From: a virus
DNA: 43,564 nt
IMG/VR virus record: IMGVR_UViG_3300042691_008888
Location: 1-43,564 of that record
Strand: one strand, 5' to 3'
The notes below the pieces were generated by a model. It did no database searches and was not told where the DNA came from. It saw only the letters and a program-made list of their open reading frames with translations. Below are positions 1 to 8,245 of the stretch, piece by piece. The position numbers were made by a program, and so were the translations under genes. Each line of letters opens with the position of its first letter. Within the stretch, counting starts at the first letter, position 1.

Positions 1-69
1 GATCAATAGCTTCTAACAAACGTCCCTTGTCAAAGATGACCGTATTAAGGAACTGTGCAGACTGCGGAA
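1..69. repeat. Left copy of 69-bp end overlap (circular assembly junction)
   Basis: These bases are identical to 43496-43564. The portal reading frame continues through the junction if the two copies are merged, so this is best read as the overlap of a circular or circularly permuted assembly rather than a biological repeat. The unique length is then 43,495 bp. A short direct terminal repeat is the alternative, but it would interrupt the portal gene in the linear molecule. Confidence 0.9.
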
Positions 70-1501
70 CGAAAGGAACAAATAGCTTCGTCATATCCGT
101 TTCAAGTGGGACATTAACGCCTAATGCACTTTTCTGTTCAGTACCAGCTAAGAAGTTTTCTACAACGGTATCATCTTTAACGACATTACTATTGTAGATG
201 ACCTTACCTGTAATATAAGCACGTACCTTCGCAACCTCATTGTTAATCGCATTAATAGCATCTTGCTGATCTAAGAACATAAGTGTCTCAGACCTAGCAT
301 AGAAGCCATCAGGATCATCATAGAAATTAAGGCGAACTAATGGGAAGAAGTCAGGATACTGATACGGATCATCCCATACCCATAGCGGCCACTTCCAATC
401 GCAAGCATTAAACAGATACACACGACGAACTACTTTATCCCACACATACCAGACTTCAGTACGCTGTGCACGCTTATACGAGTATTCATCATCAAAGCCG
501 TAATCAGCATGCGTCTTTTCATCGTTAGCACGTAGGAATGAAAAGTTCTTCTCGCTATCTTCATTACCTAAGTCATCTTCATCGATCTTCATAATATGCG
601 AAGGCTTGAAGATGCTCATATACTCATCAGACTCTGCATCCTTCTTACCGTACAACGCCTTAAGCATCTCAGTAGGAACATAGTCACGATACATAATCCA
701 ACGGCATTCATCCATCATAGTCGCGTCAGTATCAACTAACACGTCATGAGGAGCTTTGAATTTAGCGAACGGAGAACTAGGGCTAAGAAGATCGATCTTA
801 CTCTCTAATGCCTCTAACTTACCTTCAATGTCTTTAATTTCTGCCGGCTTCTTAGCTTCCATTAACTGCTTCGATAACGTCTCTAATTCCTTAATAGCCT
901 CGTCGCTAGTCATTTCCTTCTCAACGTAACCAACTTCCATCCATGCTTCATTAGTCAGCGTGGTATTGATTACGGCACGACGAGCTTTAGGCTTTAAATT
1001 GATACCTGGGGCAGTCTTAATACGAAACAGTGCATTGATAAGCCGTTCCGCAGTCTTCATAAACTCTTCAAATTCAGGGTTATCAGCACTAATCTCTACT
1101 GTAGGGTTCTTAGCATAAACAGCAGGAACTAACGACGATGTATTAGCAAAGACGATATTCTCTGTTTCCTTGCCACGCGTAGTCAGTCGAGTACCAATAT
1201 CACGGCCTACTTCATCACTGCTATGCGGGTCTTTCTGGGAATGATGGTCGTTGCGGTAATACTGAACAGCTTCTTCCCACCGCTTTAATTCACCACTGTT
1301 CTTTAGTTTAGCAAGTGATGCCTTCTTACGTGACTTCCAAAGAGGGCCAAGCTTCTTAGATACAGCAATACGATCCTCTGCCATCATACGATACATAGGT
1401 TCGTTTTCGTTCTCTGCTTCTTCAACAGGAACATCTACACCGTCATTGACCAGCTTATTAATCTTCTGATCGAGTTCTTTAGTATCAGGTTGCTTGGCCA
1501 T
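1..1501 (-). CDS. Portal protein, N-terminal two thirds (gene crosses the circular junction)
   Basis: The gene starts at 1501 (MAKQPDTKELDQK) and stays open to base 1. It continues in frame from 43495 down to 42780, giving 738 residues in all. Size, position directly after the large terminase and before the scaffold and coat genes, and the acidic, helix-rich composition (for example KELETLSKQLMEAKKPAEIK near residue 210) fit a podovirus-type portal. The portal forms the dodecameric ring at the capsid vertex through which DNA is packaged and ejected. The family is inferred from gene order and overall look; there is no short diagnostic motif. The start lies 8 bases after the TerL stop. Confidence 0.85.
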   Translation of the reverse strand, partial: MAKQPDTKELDQKINKLVNDGVDVPVEEAENENEPMYRMMAEDRIAVSKKLGPLWKSRKKASLAKLKNSGELKRWEEAVQYYRNDHHSQKDPHSSDEVGRDIGTRLTTRGKETENIVFANTSSLVPAVYAKNPTVEISADNPEFEEFMKTAERLINALFRIKTAPGINLKPKARRAVINTTLTNEAWMEVGYVEKEMTSDEAIKELETLSKQLMEAKKPAEIKDIEGKLEALESKIDLLSPSSPFAKFKAPHDVLVDTDATMMDECRWIMYRDYVPTEMLKALYGKKDAESDEYMSIFKPSHIMKIDEDDLGNEDSEKNFSFLRANDEKTHADYGFDDEYSYKRAQRTEVWYVWDKVVRRVYLFNACDWKWPLWVWDDPYQYPDFFPLVRLNFYDDPDGFYARSETLMFLDQQDAINAINNEVAKVRAYITGKVIYNSNVVKDDTVVENFLAGTEQKSALGVNVPLETDMTKLFVPFVPQSAQFLNTVIFDKGRLLEAID

Positions 1502-1509
1502 CTTATCCC

Positions 1510-3069
1510 TCAATGCCTATGAGCGTAATTGTCAACAGCACGTTCAATCTCTTGCCACTCAGTCATGTAGCTAGGTATGTGTATGCCTGTATTGGTAGAG
1601 ATAGTAGCAGGTTCTGGTGCGTGGGACAACAGGTATTTGATAGTATCCATAGCGTGATCGTTCTTATCAGTAGGCTTATCTACACGTTCACCGCTAGTAT
1701 TCGACTGCCAGTAGTACGCTGTAATTTCTTCTTCAAACCATGTAAGACGATCTGAATGGTATAGATAAGGTGCACTGGGTTCGCCAGTAATAGGATGTAA
1801 ATGATATTCTCTATTCTGTAAGTACGAACCTACCTTAATAATACCATTGTCAATGTCGTTGTTACCACGTGTGAATAGCAGCTTACCGTTACTACTATCG
1901 AAGAATAGATCACTGATAGATTTACCGACTGTCTTATTATCACCTGCTTTACGACGGAATATATCGGGATCAGCCATAATCCATGGGACAGTAGCTGAGT
2001 ACCTATTCATAATATCTAACATTTCACGTGATTGCCACTCGATACTAGCTTCTGATTTATGGAAACCGTCGAGTAGGAAGATGTTACTTTTAGTGTCAGT
2101 GAACGCTAGAATGAAACACGATGGACTAACCATACCGAAGTCATAACCAGCTAACCACTTAGGCCGCATACCATTACGAATACAATCACGTAAGTACAGC
2201 ATTAACCTATCGTGTTTGATACTGTGCGAAATGCTAGAATATTCTGGATAGACAAGTCCTTCATAAGCAGCCCACTCTCCTTTAAGAAAGCGGTTCCTCA
2301 TCTGTCCAGTGTATGTAGCTTCCAGGCCCTTAATGAAGTCGCCTTCTAGGACGTGAGAGTTTTCGTATGTGCTACCTTCAATGAGATCGATAATGATCTT
2401 AGGCTTACCGTCAATTAATTCAGGCTTACCATCACTGTCTCGATCGCATAACAAATCATCCGTAATAGTACCGTCTAACTGATACTTCTTAAGAGGCTCA
2501 ATTAGTTTCTTATAAACCCAGTTACGTGTAGGGTTACTAGAAATGAAGAACCAACGAGGACCAGTACGCGGCATAGTAGGGTCTTTGCCACGATAGATAG
2601 CACTACCACGGAGACGGCCCATAAGATCGAGGAAGTCTTTATGAATAATTTCAGGGTCTTCGATCTGGTCTAATACAATAAGGTCATACGTAGCAGACAG
2701 AAGGTTAGATGTACTACCACCGTCTTCTGTAGCCTTACGCTGTGACACGTATCTGAAATTAATAGTCGTACCGTTATTAAGTACGCATGTGTTATCTGAG
2801 TTCTTGCTAAGAGGAAAAGACTTAATCCACTCAGCAGGACAGAACTCTAAGAACGTCCTACGCATGGTGTCATTAAGCTTAGGATACGTAGACCTAGCCA
2901 TCAGAATATTACAGCCAGGATAATCAATAGCTACCTGAATAATAGCCTTGACTACCATAGCAGAAGTCTTCCCGTTACCAAACCCTCCTCCGAAGAATTG
3001 GATTTTGTTACGGGAAGCAAAGAAGCGTTCGTGAATACCACCTTCTTTAAGAATATATGTCTTAGCCAT
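1510..3069 (-). CDS. terL: Terminase large subunit (packaging ATPase and nuclease)
   Basis: A 519-residue protein that pumps DNA into the prohead and cuts the concatemer. The Walker A motif GGGFGNGKT is at residues 27-35. A Walker B-like stretch DLIVLDQIEDPE has D134 and E137, and the coupling motif SSNP is at 177-180. The C-terminal RNase H-fold nuclease shows the expected acidic residues: D310 in GYDFG, D367 in MADPD and the Asp of DHAMDTIKYLL near residue 480. Both activities therefore look intact. The start codon overlaps the upstream stop as TGATG. The portal follows after 8 bases, the usual TerL-portal order. Confidence 0.97.
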   Translation of the reverse strand: MAKTYILKEGGIHERFFASRNKIQFFGGGFGNGKTSAMVVKAIIQVAIDYPGCNILMARSTYPKLNDTMRRTFLEFCPAEWIKSFPLSKNSDNTCVLNNGTTINFRYVSQRKATEDGGSTSNLLSATYDLIVLDQIEDPEIIHKDFLDLMGRLRGSAIYRGKDPTMPRTGPRWFFISSNPTRNWVYKKLIEPLKKYQLDGTITDDLLCDRDSDGKPELIDGKPKIIIDLIEGSTYENSHVLEGDFIKGLEATYTGQMRNRFLKGEWAAYEGLVYPEYSSISHSIKHDRLMLYLRDCIRNGMRPKWLAGYDFGMVSPSCFILAFTDTKSNIFLLDGFHKSEASIEWQSREMLDIMNRYSATVPWIMADPDIFRRKAGDNKTVGKSISDLFFDSSNGKLLFTRGNNDIDNGIIKVGSYLQNREYHLHPITGEPSAPYLYHSDRLTWFEEEITAYYWQSNTSGERVDKPTDKNDHAMDTIKYLLSHAPEPATISTNTGIHIPSYMTEWQEIERAVDNYAHRH

Positions 3070-3473
3070 CAGTCAAACACATAACCTGAGCCAGCAAGAA
3101 TAGTAGCACTAGCAACACTGATATTATTTAACGGTATTGCAGACCATGTAACCGCATCTTTCCAATACATAGGTGCGTCAGGACGAGTATACACGATACG
3201 GCAAGATGGCAACTGTCTAGCTTCTTCTGATTTATCTAACGAGTCAGTAGTAACGCCAAGCCAATAACCACTAGCAGCCACAACACCGCGAATGAAGTTA
3301 CCATCACCATCAGTAGTGTCCTTCGTAGGATCGACTAACATGATCTGACTATTAATTACCGTGTAACCGTTATGATCCCACGCAGCACTTGGCATATCAT
3401 CTACAATACCATCACCGAATACTGCGGTAGCTTCTTCTTCGTTAGCGAACTGGTGTAATTGATCGTACATCAT
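3069..3473 (-). CDS. Unknown protein downstream of tail fibre, possible fibre accessory or chaperone
   Basis: A 134-residue protein starting MMYDQLHQFANEEEA (a second ATG at 3470 is equally possible). It overlaps the tail-fibre stop codon and the TerL start. No enzyme motif is seen; it is acidic with a beta-rich centre (YTVINSQIMLVDP, WLGVTTDSLD). A small gene immediately after a tail fibre often encodes an assembly factor or a distal fibre component, so that role is suggested by position only. It could equally be an unrelated virion protein. Confidence 0.8.
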   Translation of the reverse strand: MMYDQLHQFANEEEATAVFGDGIVDDMPSAAWDHNGYTVINSQIMLVDPTKDTTDGDGNFIRGVVAASGYWLGVTTDSLDKSEEARQLPSCRIVYTRPDAPMYWKDAVTWSAIPLNNISVASATILAGSGYVFD

Positions 3474-4747
3474 GCGACAAGTGCTCCGAGTTCGGCGTCA
3501 GTGAGCTTGCGGGGGTAGAAGGTGAGGCGGCGGAGGTAGCCGTTAATGATCTGGGCACTGCCGAAAGATCCAACTGCGATTGTATTTGATCCTGTTGGCA
3601 TGGTTGCCAGTGTATCATTTGCAGGATCAGCGCCTAGATATGGTGAATATCTGGCGGCCACGTCATCTGTTCCCCAACGAGAGGCTTGTTTACTTATTGT
3701 GTTTATTGTCAAAATATTTGTGGCATTCAGTGTTGCTTGTGAAGAACCACCAACGACTACGGCAAACGAGAAAGCGTCACTGCTGCCATGAACAGCCCTA
3801 ATATAATCGCTTCCTCCGACGCGGTTATTAAACAAAACTCGGGTCGCGCCTGCATTTAGTACAATCGGCTCATATTCAACAAACGCGCTCCCCTGCGCGA
3901 GGGACGAATATTTCGGGTCGATGGTGATGACATCCGCAGCCCTCGTCGCCGCAGCAGAAGTCGTGCGGATGGGAGATGTGGCGAAGGCTCCGAGTTCAAG
4001 TTGAGGCCAGCCGATGCGGAGGGTTAGATCGACGGCGCCGGCAGAGCACGAGACTTTGAGCACCGGCTGCACTCTTGCGACAGTTCCGCCGCCCGACAAA
4101 GTTCGAGGGTAGTTGAACCTTTGCAGGGTCGCTGTAGGTACGATTGTTGCTGCACCAGAGACAACACCCGCCCCAGCAGCTGTATTTTCAATGATGAACA
4201 ACCTAACAGATGATACATTGGTCAGCGAACCTGCAACAAGTGCACTGAAAAGTGAAAACGTCCAGTTCTCACCTGTAAGAGCGCTTACTTGAGTGGTAGT
4301 TTCAATGTATATATCATTATCACCAGCTGCGGCGACGCCGTTTATGCGAAAGTCGATATACTCTACACCATTCAGAACTCCAACAGAGCTTACCTCTCCG
4401 GCGAGACCTGTGCTGTTAGCCTTACTCCAATTCGTCGGCAGCGTGCCAGGACTACCCGCAACCGCCCCCTGCATCGAATTGTTGCGAATTTGATTGGTGC
4501 GGCTTTCTTCAATAAGAATACCACGATCTGTAATAGCAGGGATACCACTAGCAAACTCAGTCCATACACCTGTAGTACTCTCAGCATATTTAGTTGAAGC
4601 ACGAGTTAATGTATGAACATCATTAAAAGCTCTAGGAAATCCTGCATCAGCATACAAGTTCCTATAATACAAAGCATCAAATGCAGCACCGATTGGAGAG
4701 TATCCAGCACCAGCACTACCACCAGACCTACCTAATCGAATGCTCAT
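3470..4747 (-). CDS. Tail fibre / receptor-binding protein
   Basis: A 425-residue protein. The N-terminus (GRSGGSAGAGYSPIGAAFD) is glycine-rich. It is followed by a segment of the kind EESRTNQIRNNSMQG...PGTLPTNW and a beta-sandwich region ending in LRRLTFYPRKLTDAELGALVA. These are hallmarks of fibre and lectin-like proteins common in alphaproteobacterial phages and prophages, and the C-terminal half resembles LamG/carbohydrate-binding jelly-roll folds. The likely job is host-surface recognition. The middle and 3' parts are clearly more GC-rich than the flanking genes, a sign of recent transfer. It separates the putative TerS from TerL. Confidence 0.85.
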   Translation of the reverse strand: MSIRLGRSGGSAGAGYSPIGAAFDALYYRNLYADAGFPRAFNDVHTLTRASTKYAESTTGVWTEFASGIPAITDRGILIEESRTNQIRNNSMQGAVAGSPGTLPTNWSKANSTGLAGEVSSVGVLNGVEYIDFRINGVAAAGDNDIYIETTTQVSALTGENWTFSLFSALVAGSLTNVSSVRLFIIENTAAGAGVVSGAATIVPTATLQRFNYPRTLSGGGTVARVQPVLKVSCSAGAVDLTLRIGWPQLELGAFATSPIRTTSAAATRAADVITIDPKYSSLAQGSAFVEYEPIVLNAGATRVLFNNRVGGSDYIRAVHGSSDAFSFAVVVGGSSQATLNATNILTINTISKQASRWGTDDVAARYSPYLGADPANDTLATMPTGSNTIAVGSFGSAQIINGYLRRLTFYPRKLTDAELGALVA

Positions 4748-4751
4748 TTAA

Positions 4752-4958
4752 TTAACCAACCTCAAACGTTGCAGGAGTCCAACCAGTCACCGTATTATCA
4801 GATGCAAACCACAATGTACCAGTAGACGTATCGAGAATAAGTTCACCAGTATACTGAGGCGTAGTGACACCTAACGGGCTGAATGCAATCTTCCTATTCG
4901 TACTAGCTAATTTCTTATCTACAGGTGCAATAGCTGCTCGGTTAACTACGGTTGCCAT
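4752..4958 (-). CDS. Small unknown protein upstream of tail fibre
   Basis: A 68-residue protein starting at ATG 4958, chosen over GTG 4961 because AGGAAT sits 6 bases upstream of the ATG. The sequence MATVVNRAAIAP...GELILDTSTGTLWFASDNTVTGW looks like a short beta-hairpin module of the type used at the root of phage fibres (the 'tGeL.yDt.tg.lw..d..tg' style seen in tail-fibre tips). It lies 4 bases before the fibre gene, so it is probably part of the tail-fibre cassette. No function is assigned. Confidence 0.75.
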   Translation of the reverse strand: MATVVNRAAIAPVDKKLASTNRKIAFSPLGVTTPQYTGELILDTSTGTLWFASDNTVTGWTPATFEVG

Positions 4959-4969
4959 CACTGTATTCC

Positions 4970-5524
4970 TTACATAGAGATTGTGATAGAGTCGTCTTTA
5001 GTATCTTTAATAATCTTAATCGTCAGACCGGGACCAGCCATACCATGATTGTCGTCACCAGTAATATTCATACGATTAAGAATACTCTCAGCAGCCTTTA
5101 ACTTATTCTGTTCATTCTTACTCTTAGATGCAATCGTTACAAGTGTATTAGCAGCACTCATAGAAGCTCTAGCAAGAATGTCTCTAGCAGAATTTTCTTG
5201 TCCCCTAACGAACGCAGCTAGGATGTCATTATAAGTCTTATCGTATATGTCACCTTCTAAGATACTCTGTAACTGATTAGGTGAACATCCCAATGCAATG
5301 CAAATATCACTGTCTGAAATACCTAATATCTTATAAGAAGCTACTGCACACACGACATTCATAATCTTCGGTGCAGCAGGTAAGTCTTCTAATCGAATGT
5401 TAGATTTAGGTGAAACAATAGGCAAATCCTCCGACACATTATCTGTATCGGAGGACATGTCTTCTAACGCTATCTTCTTGACAGTATCAAACTTTCTACC
5501 GTCAGCAAGAGTAATTACAGTCAC
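4970..5524 (-). CDS. Putative terminase small subunit
   Basis: A 184-residue protein with a GTG start overlapping the upstream stop as GTGA. A central helix-turn-helix-like stretch (GISDSDICIALGCSPNQL, residues about 68-85) is followed by helices with AANTLVTIASKSKNEQNKLKAAESILNR. The pattern of a DNA-binding HTH followed by 'L..la.....e..kl.Aa..iLnr' is typical of TerS proteins, which recognise the packaging site and regulate TerL. Unusually, the tail-fibre cassette lies between it and TerL. The alternative is a different HTH-containing virion or regulatory protein. Confidence 0.6.
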   Translation of the reverse strand: MTVITLADGRKFDTVKKIALEDMSSDTDNVSEDLPIVSPKSNIRLEDLPAAPKIMNVVCAVASYKILGISDSDICIALGCSPNQLQSILEGDIYDKTYNDILAAFVRGQENSARDILARASMSAANTLVTIASKSKNEQNKLKAAESILNRMNITGDDNHGMAGPGLTIKIIKDTKDDSITISM

Positions 5525-6486
5525 TTTACACGAACCTTCGGCTTCTTAACTTTTTCCTTGGCAGTAGTAGTCTTACCACTTTCATCCTTAGCTTCGATAG
5601 CCTCATCAGATTTAGCAGTAGGCCGCTTATCAGTAGTGTCTTCTTCCTTAGGACCAGTTAACTTCTTACGCTCATCAACTGCCTTAGGAGTAACATCTCG
5701 GTATTCAGCATCTTCAATATCACCAGCGAAAGCTTTATTAAACTGCTGATCCACAGGAGATAACTTAAGAGAGGGATTAGGCTTGTCTCGGAAGTTATTA
5801 ACCTGAGTACCTTCCTTCTCTGCCGCTGAGTATGTCTTACTGGTAGCAGGAGGATTGAAAGGCTTACTATCGCTGTCAACAATATCAGACTGACGAATTT
5901 TAGGTACGCCAGCATTACTATCTGCAACTTCCGGAGGCATCTGCTTAGACGGGCTAGTGGCTTTATATGCAGCGTAACCTAATCCACCACCGATACCCAT
6001 AGATGCAAGTGTCTTAGCTATAATAGACGACATAGACGGATCAACAGCACCTTCCGCAACCTGCGTGGGATCGGATGTAGGTGCAGTAGTTCCTCTAGGT
6101 GATCCAGGTCCGCCAGCGCGTGCAACACGATCTTCTCCTGTAAGTTCAACAGGTTTAGTCGGAGGCATTACATTATTAGGATTAGCAGAAGCTACTTGAA
6201 CGTTAGCAGGACGCGCAACAGGCATAGGAGCAGCAGTAGGAGTACCATCCTGTGCCATCATTGCAGTCATCATATCATCAATACGCGATCCGCCGTTAAC
6301 TCCACCACTATTAGAGTTATTGCCGGAACGCTCATTATACATAGTCATAGCCTGAGATGCTAAACCCGGATTATTGAGTAGCATCTGCATCATAGTGTTA
6401 ATATCAGACGGAGCCCTACCACCTAACTGAGGCATGTAGTTCTGTGCAACTCGCTGCTGTTCAGGTGTAGTAAGATCGCCAAACAT
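5521..6486 (-). CDS. Low-complexity unknown protein, probable virion component
   Basis: A 321-residue protein starting MFGDLTTPEQQRVAQNYMPQ; the start overlaps the upstream stop as TAATG. The N-terminal 70 residues are helical with Met/Asn-rich stretches. A proline- and alanine-rich linker follows, then a short hydrophobic glycine-rich segment (IIAKTLASMGIGGGLGYAAY) that could be membrane-active. The last 100 residues are highly charged and end in a lysine-rich tail (KEKVKKPKVRVK). It is mostly disordered by composition. Promoter-proximal position in the late unit suggests a structural or assembly role; no family was recognised. Confidence 0.8.
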   Translation of the reverse strand: MFGDLTTPEQQRVAQNYMPQLGGRAPSDINTMMQMLLNNPGLASQAMTMYNERSGNNSNSGGVNGGSRIDDMMTAMMAQDGTPTAAPMPVARPANVQVASANPNNVMPPTKPVELTGEDRVARAGGPGSPRGTTAPTSDPTQVAEGAVDPSMSSIIAKTLASMGIGGGLGYAAYKATSPSKQMPPEVADSNAGVPKIRQSDIVDSDSKPFNPPATSKTYSAAEKEGTQVNNFRDKPNPSLKLSPVDQQFNKAFAGDIEDAEYRDVTPKAVDERKKLTGPKEEDTTDKRPTAKSDEAIEAKDESGKTTTAKEKVKKPKVRVK

Positions 6487-6899
6487 TAGAAACCATTCCT
6501 CTTATTACCACCACCGTTACGCGAACGATCAACAGGATAAGAAGTAGGAGCAAACACTCGATCGAAAATACCGTTAATTAAAGTCTGGTCAGCAGCAGTA
6601 GTAACACGGTTAACATCAACATCGGTTTCAATAACACGACGACCGCCATTCGACAGAGCATCACCACGGACACTCTCTTCACGAACATTACGGTAGTTAA
6701 CAGTAGCCGTACCACCAGCAGCAACACCATTAAGTGCACGCATGATAGCCATTAACTTACGAGTACCACGATCTCGCGTCAGCAACCTCGACAACGTAGT
6801 ACGCAGACGGTTATTCTGTTCAAACGTGTTACCATTAGAAGCCAGCGCAGTATAATTAACGCCGTACACATTGTTCCACAAACCAGAATACGAAGGCAT
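6486..6899 (-). CDS. First gene of late operon, unknown
   Basis: A 137-residue protein, MPSYSGLWNNVYGVNYTALASNG. The start at 6899 has a strong ribosome site (TAGGAG, about 9 bases upstream) and lies 35 bases downstream of the -10 box of the late promoter. The middle is basic and helical (RTTLSRLLTRDRGTRKLMAIMRALNG) and the C-terminus is Gly/Asn/Arg-rich. No known motif. It is the leader gene of the unit that encodes packaging and virion proteins. Confidence 0.8.
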   Translation of the reverse strand: MPSYSGLWNNVYGVNYTALASNGNTFEQNNRLRTTLSRLLTRDRGTRKLMAIMRALNGVAAGGTATVNYRNVREESVRGDALSNGGRRVIETDVDVNRVTTAADQTLINGIFDRVFAPTSYPVDRSRNGGGNKRNGF

Positions 6900-6933
6900 G
6901 CGTCTAACTCCTATAAGGGATATTCAATAGGGT

Positions 6934-6961
6934 ATTATATATAATGAGTGCGTATTGTCAA
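6934..6961 (-). promoter_or_regulatory. Main late (structural) promoter, sigma70-like
   Basis: On the minus strand a perfect TTGACA (6961-6956) and a perfect TATAAT (6939-6934) are separated by 16 bases. The predicted start lies near 6927, about 28 bases upstream of the first late gene. No other promoter this good was noticed in the minus-strand unit, so it may drive the whole 24-kb late operon with host RNA polymerase. A perfect consensus on a late unit is surprising and suggests it is repressed early. Confidence 0.85.
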
Positions 6962-7052
6962 TATGTAGTTAGTAGACATTCTTTAGGAGTATTATCTTAT
7001 TGCATTCTATTAGCATTTATGCTACCCTATGGTTCGGGAAGGGGACGGCTAA

Positions 7053-7090
7053 CCCAGAGTTGCGAGTATAAGTAAGTTGTGCAACCTGGG
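7053..7090. other. Long stem-loop in the divergent region
   Basis: CCCAG-A-GTTGC (7053-7063) pairs with GCAAC-CTGGG (7081-7090), giving a 10-bp stem with one bulged A and a 17-base loop. There is no U-tract on either side, so it is not a standard terminator. It may be part of an untranslated RNA or a protein-binding site. Confidence 0.5.
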
Positions 7091-7453
7091 ATATATGTAG
7101 GTAGTAGTTAATAAGTAATCGCAGAGTATAGGCTACCGCATAAATAAGCATCAGTGGGGCACGAGCTAGACGAGTGCCGAACGCCTCACAACAACAAACG
7201 ATACGCATCCCCAACAACCAATTAATCCTCTAATACACTAGCACATGCATACAACTTCTATTCTTTAATTTAAGTAGAAGTGTTAGTTGTTTAAGATGGG
7301 GGAAGGTTGAGATTATTATCTATCACACTCCATTCAGTAAACCCCTGTTTGATTTTAGGGGCGGGGATAGGGGGCACACTTGCATGGTTGCATACTGGGA
7401 TCGATCGACCTTGCATCAGTGCATAGAGGTATCAGCGTACCACATCTATAGTG

Positions 7454-7541
7454 TGTCTCTTACCTACCTAGATCAGCATGTGTGTTTGGGCATTGGCTCT
7501 TTGAATTGATATGTATGCATCGATCGCTAGTAAGTAATTAC
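7454..7541 (+). promoter_or_regulatory. Regulatory box array, copy A
   Basis: Ordered boxes TGTCTCTTA (7454-7462), GTGTTTGGGCAT (7482-7493) and the imperfect palindrome GTAAGTAATTAC (7530-7541). The same three boxes recur in the same order at 7653-7707. The sequence between boxes is not conserved, so this looks like selected binding sites rather than a simple duplication. Confidence 0.55.
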
Positions 7542-7643
7542 CATTAGCGTTATAGTCTTATTTACAAGGAATGTGTGTTGAGGCGGCCACTATCCCTAAC
7601 ATAGACACACGCTTATGCTACTAACAGACACTCATATAATATA

Positions 7644-7707
7644 GTAAGTGAATGTCTCTTATACGTATTTAGTGTTTGGGCATATGTAATTATCGGTAAG
7701 TGCTTAC
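7644..7707 (+). promoter_or_regulatory. Regulatory box array, copy B, just upstream of the early promoter
   Basis: GTAAGTGAATGTCTCTTA (7644-7661) contains the TGTCTCTTA box. It is followed by GTGTTTGGGCAT (7672-7683) and the palindrome GTAAGTGCTTAC (7696-7707). The palindrome ends 19 bases before the -35 box of the early promoter, a position suited to an activator or repressor operator. The 12-mer GAATGTCTCTTA also occurs at 15523-15534. Confidence 0.6.
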
Positions 7708-7726
7708 TATATATAGATATGTACGG

Positions 7727-7756
7727 TTGACATGTGTATATATTATGTGGTATATA
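7727..7756 (+). promoter_or_regulatory. Putative main early promoter
   Basis: TTGACA (7727-7732), an 18-base spacer and TATATA (7751-7756). The region is very AT-rich and the first small ORF starts 54 bases downstream with an AAGGA ribosome site. It is the first good plus-strand promoter of the early unit. Confidence 0.65.
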
Positions 7757-7809
7757 TTAATCATATTAAACGAGATGCATATATAACCTAATAGATAAGG
7801 AATTAAATC

Positions 7810-7911
7810 ATGTTAGAGTTCTTCATTCACGTATGGGTATATGGTTGGATGGCTGTTATGGTCTTTGTTTCTCTTAGTGAATTGTTTAATGGCATATTCC
7901 GTAGATGGTAA
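7810..7911 (+). CDS. Tiny membrane protein, first early gene
   Basis: A 33-residue ORF, MLEFFIHVWVYGWMAVMVFV... ending in FRRW. One hydrophobic helix covers residues about 3-23, followed by a short basic tail, giving an expected inside-positive C-terminus. AAGGA lies 8-12 bases upstream of the ATG. It is the first reading frame after the early promoter, where phages often place small host-takeover peptides. Its stop codon lies inside the palindrome at 7908-7919. No homologue family was recognised. Confidence 0.6.
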   Translation: MLEFFIHVWVYGWMAVMVFVSLSELFNGIFRRW

Positions 7912-7919
7912 GCGCTTAC
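7908..7919. promoter_or_regulatory. Palindromic operator-like element GTAAG-CG-CTTAC
   Basis: A perfect 12-bp palindrome GTAAGCGCTTAC overlapping the stop codon of the tiny membrane protein gene. It is one of four copies with both GTAAG and CTTAC half-sites intact (7696, 7908, 9395 and 15505), all outside or at the very end of genes in the early region. Confidence 0.55.
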
Positions 7920-8050
7920 TGAAAACGAACCCACTCATTATATACGTATATGATTGATCACAGAAATTGATGGCGCTCATCACAAATTGTAATTGGTATT
8001 CTTTTATCGCCTTCCTTATGTGTTGGATATCGAAACGAAAGGAATGTGTC

Positions 8051-8245
8051 ATGCAAACCGATCATGCCCGTCGCAACCACGTCTATAATAGCGTCGCATC
8101 CAATGATGGCTGGCGCAAGTTTGATGAAATCATGTCGGCATTCCGGCTTTCGGGATATCTCGACAAGTATAACGACGAGCCGGCTTCCGACTGGGATGCA
8201 ATCGACATTCGCGACGCGCTAGATACAACTGTTGTGTGGGGCTAA
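8051..8245 (+). CDS. Small unknown early protein
   Basis: A 64-residue protein, MQTDHARRNHVYNSVASNDG. The ATG at 8051 was chosen over the longer frame from 7967 because AAAGGAA lies 6 bases upstream and the extra N-terminus looks like untranslated sequence. It is helical and acidic (DEIMSAFRLSGYLDKYNDEP, WDAIDIRDALD). C-ending codons are frequent, unlike most early genes, suggesting good expression. No known family. Confidence 0.75.
   Translation: MQTDHARRNHVYNSVASNDGWRKFDEIMSAFRLSGYLDKYNDEPASDWDAIDIRDALDTTVVWG

Larger units (their letters stand above)
6962..7726. other. Gene-free divergent control region
   Basis: About 0.8 kb without a convincing gene on either strand. Short ORFs here lack ribosome sites and coding character. 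It holds a long hairpin (7053-7090), a short CCCCT/AGGGG stem (7342-7361), a duplicated set of sequence boxes (7454-7541 and 7644-7707) and many short AT-rich palindromes including ATCGATCGA and GATCGATCG. The late promoter lies at its left edge and the early promoter at its right. It is the best place for operators, an unrecognised small RNA or a replication origin. Confidence 0.7.

Noticed and set aside
7017-7217. 66-codon minus-strand frame in the divergent region
   Set aside because: No ribosome site, Cys/Leu/Tyr-rich translation without coding character, and it overlaps a strong hairpin.
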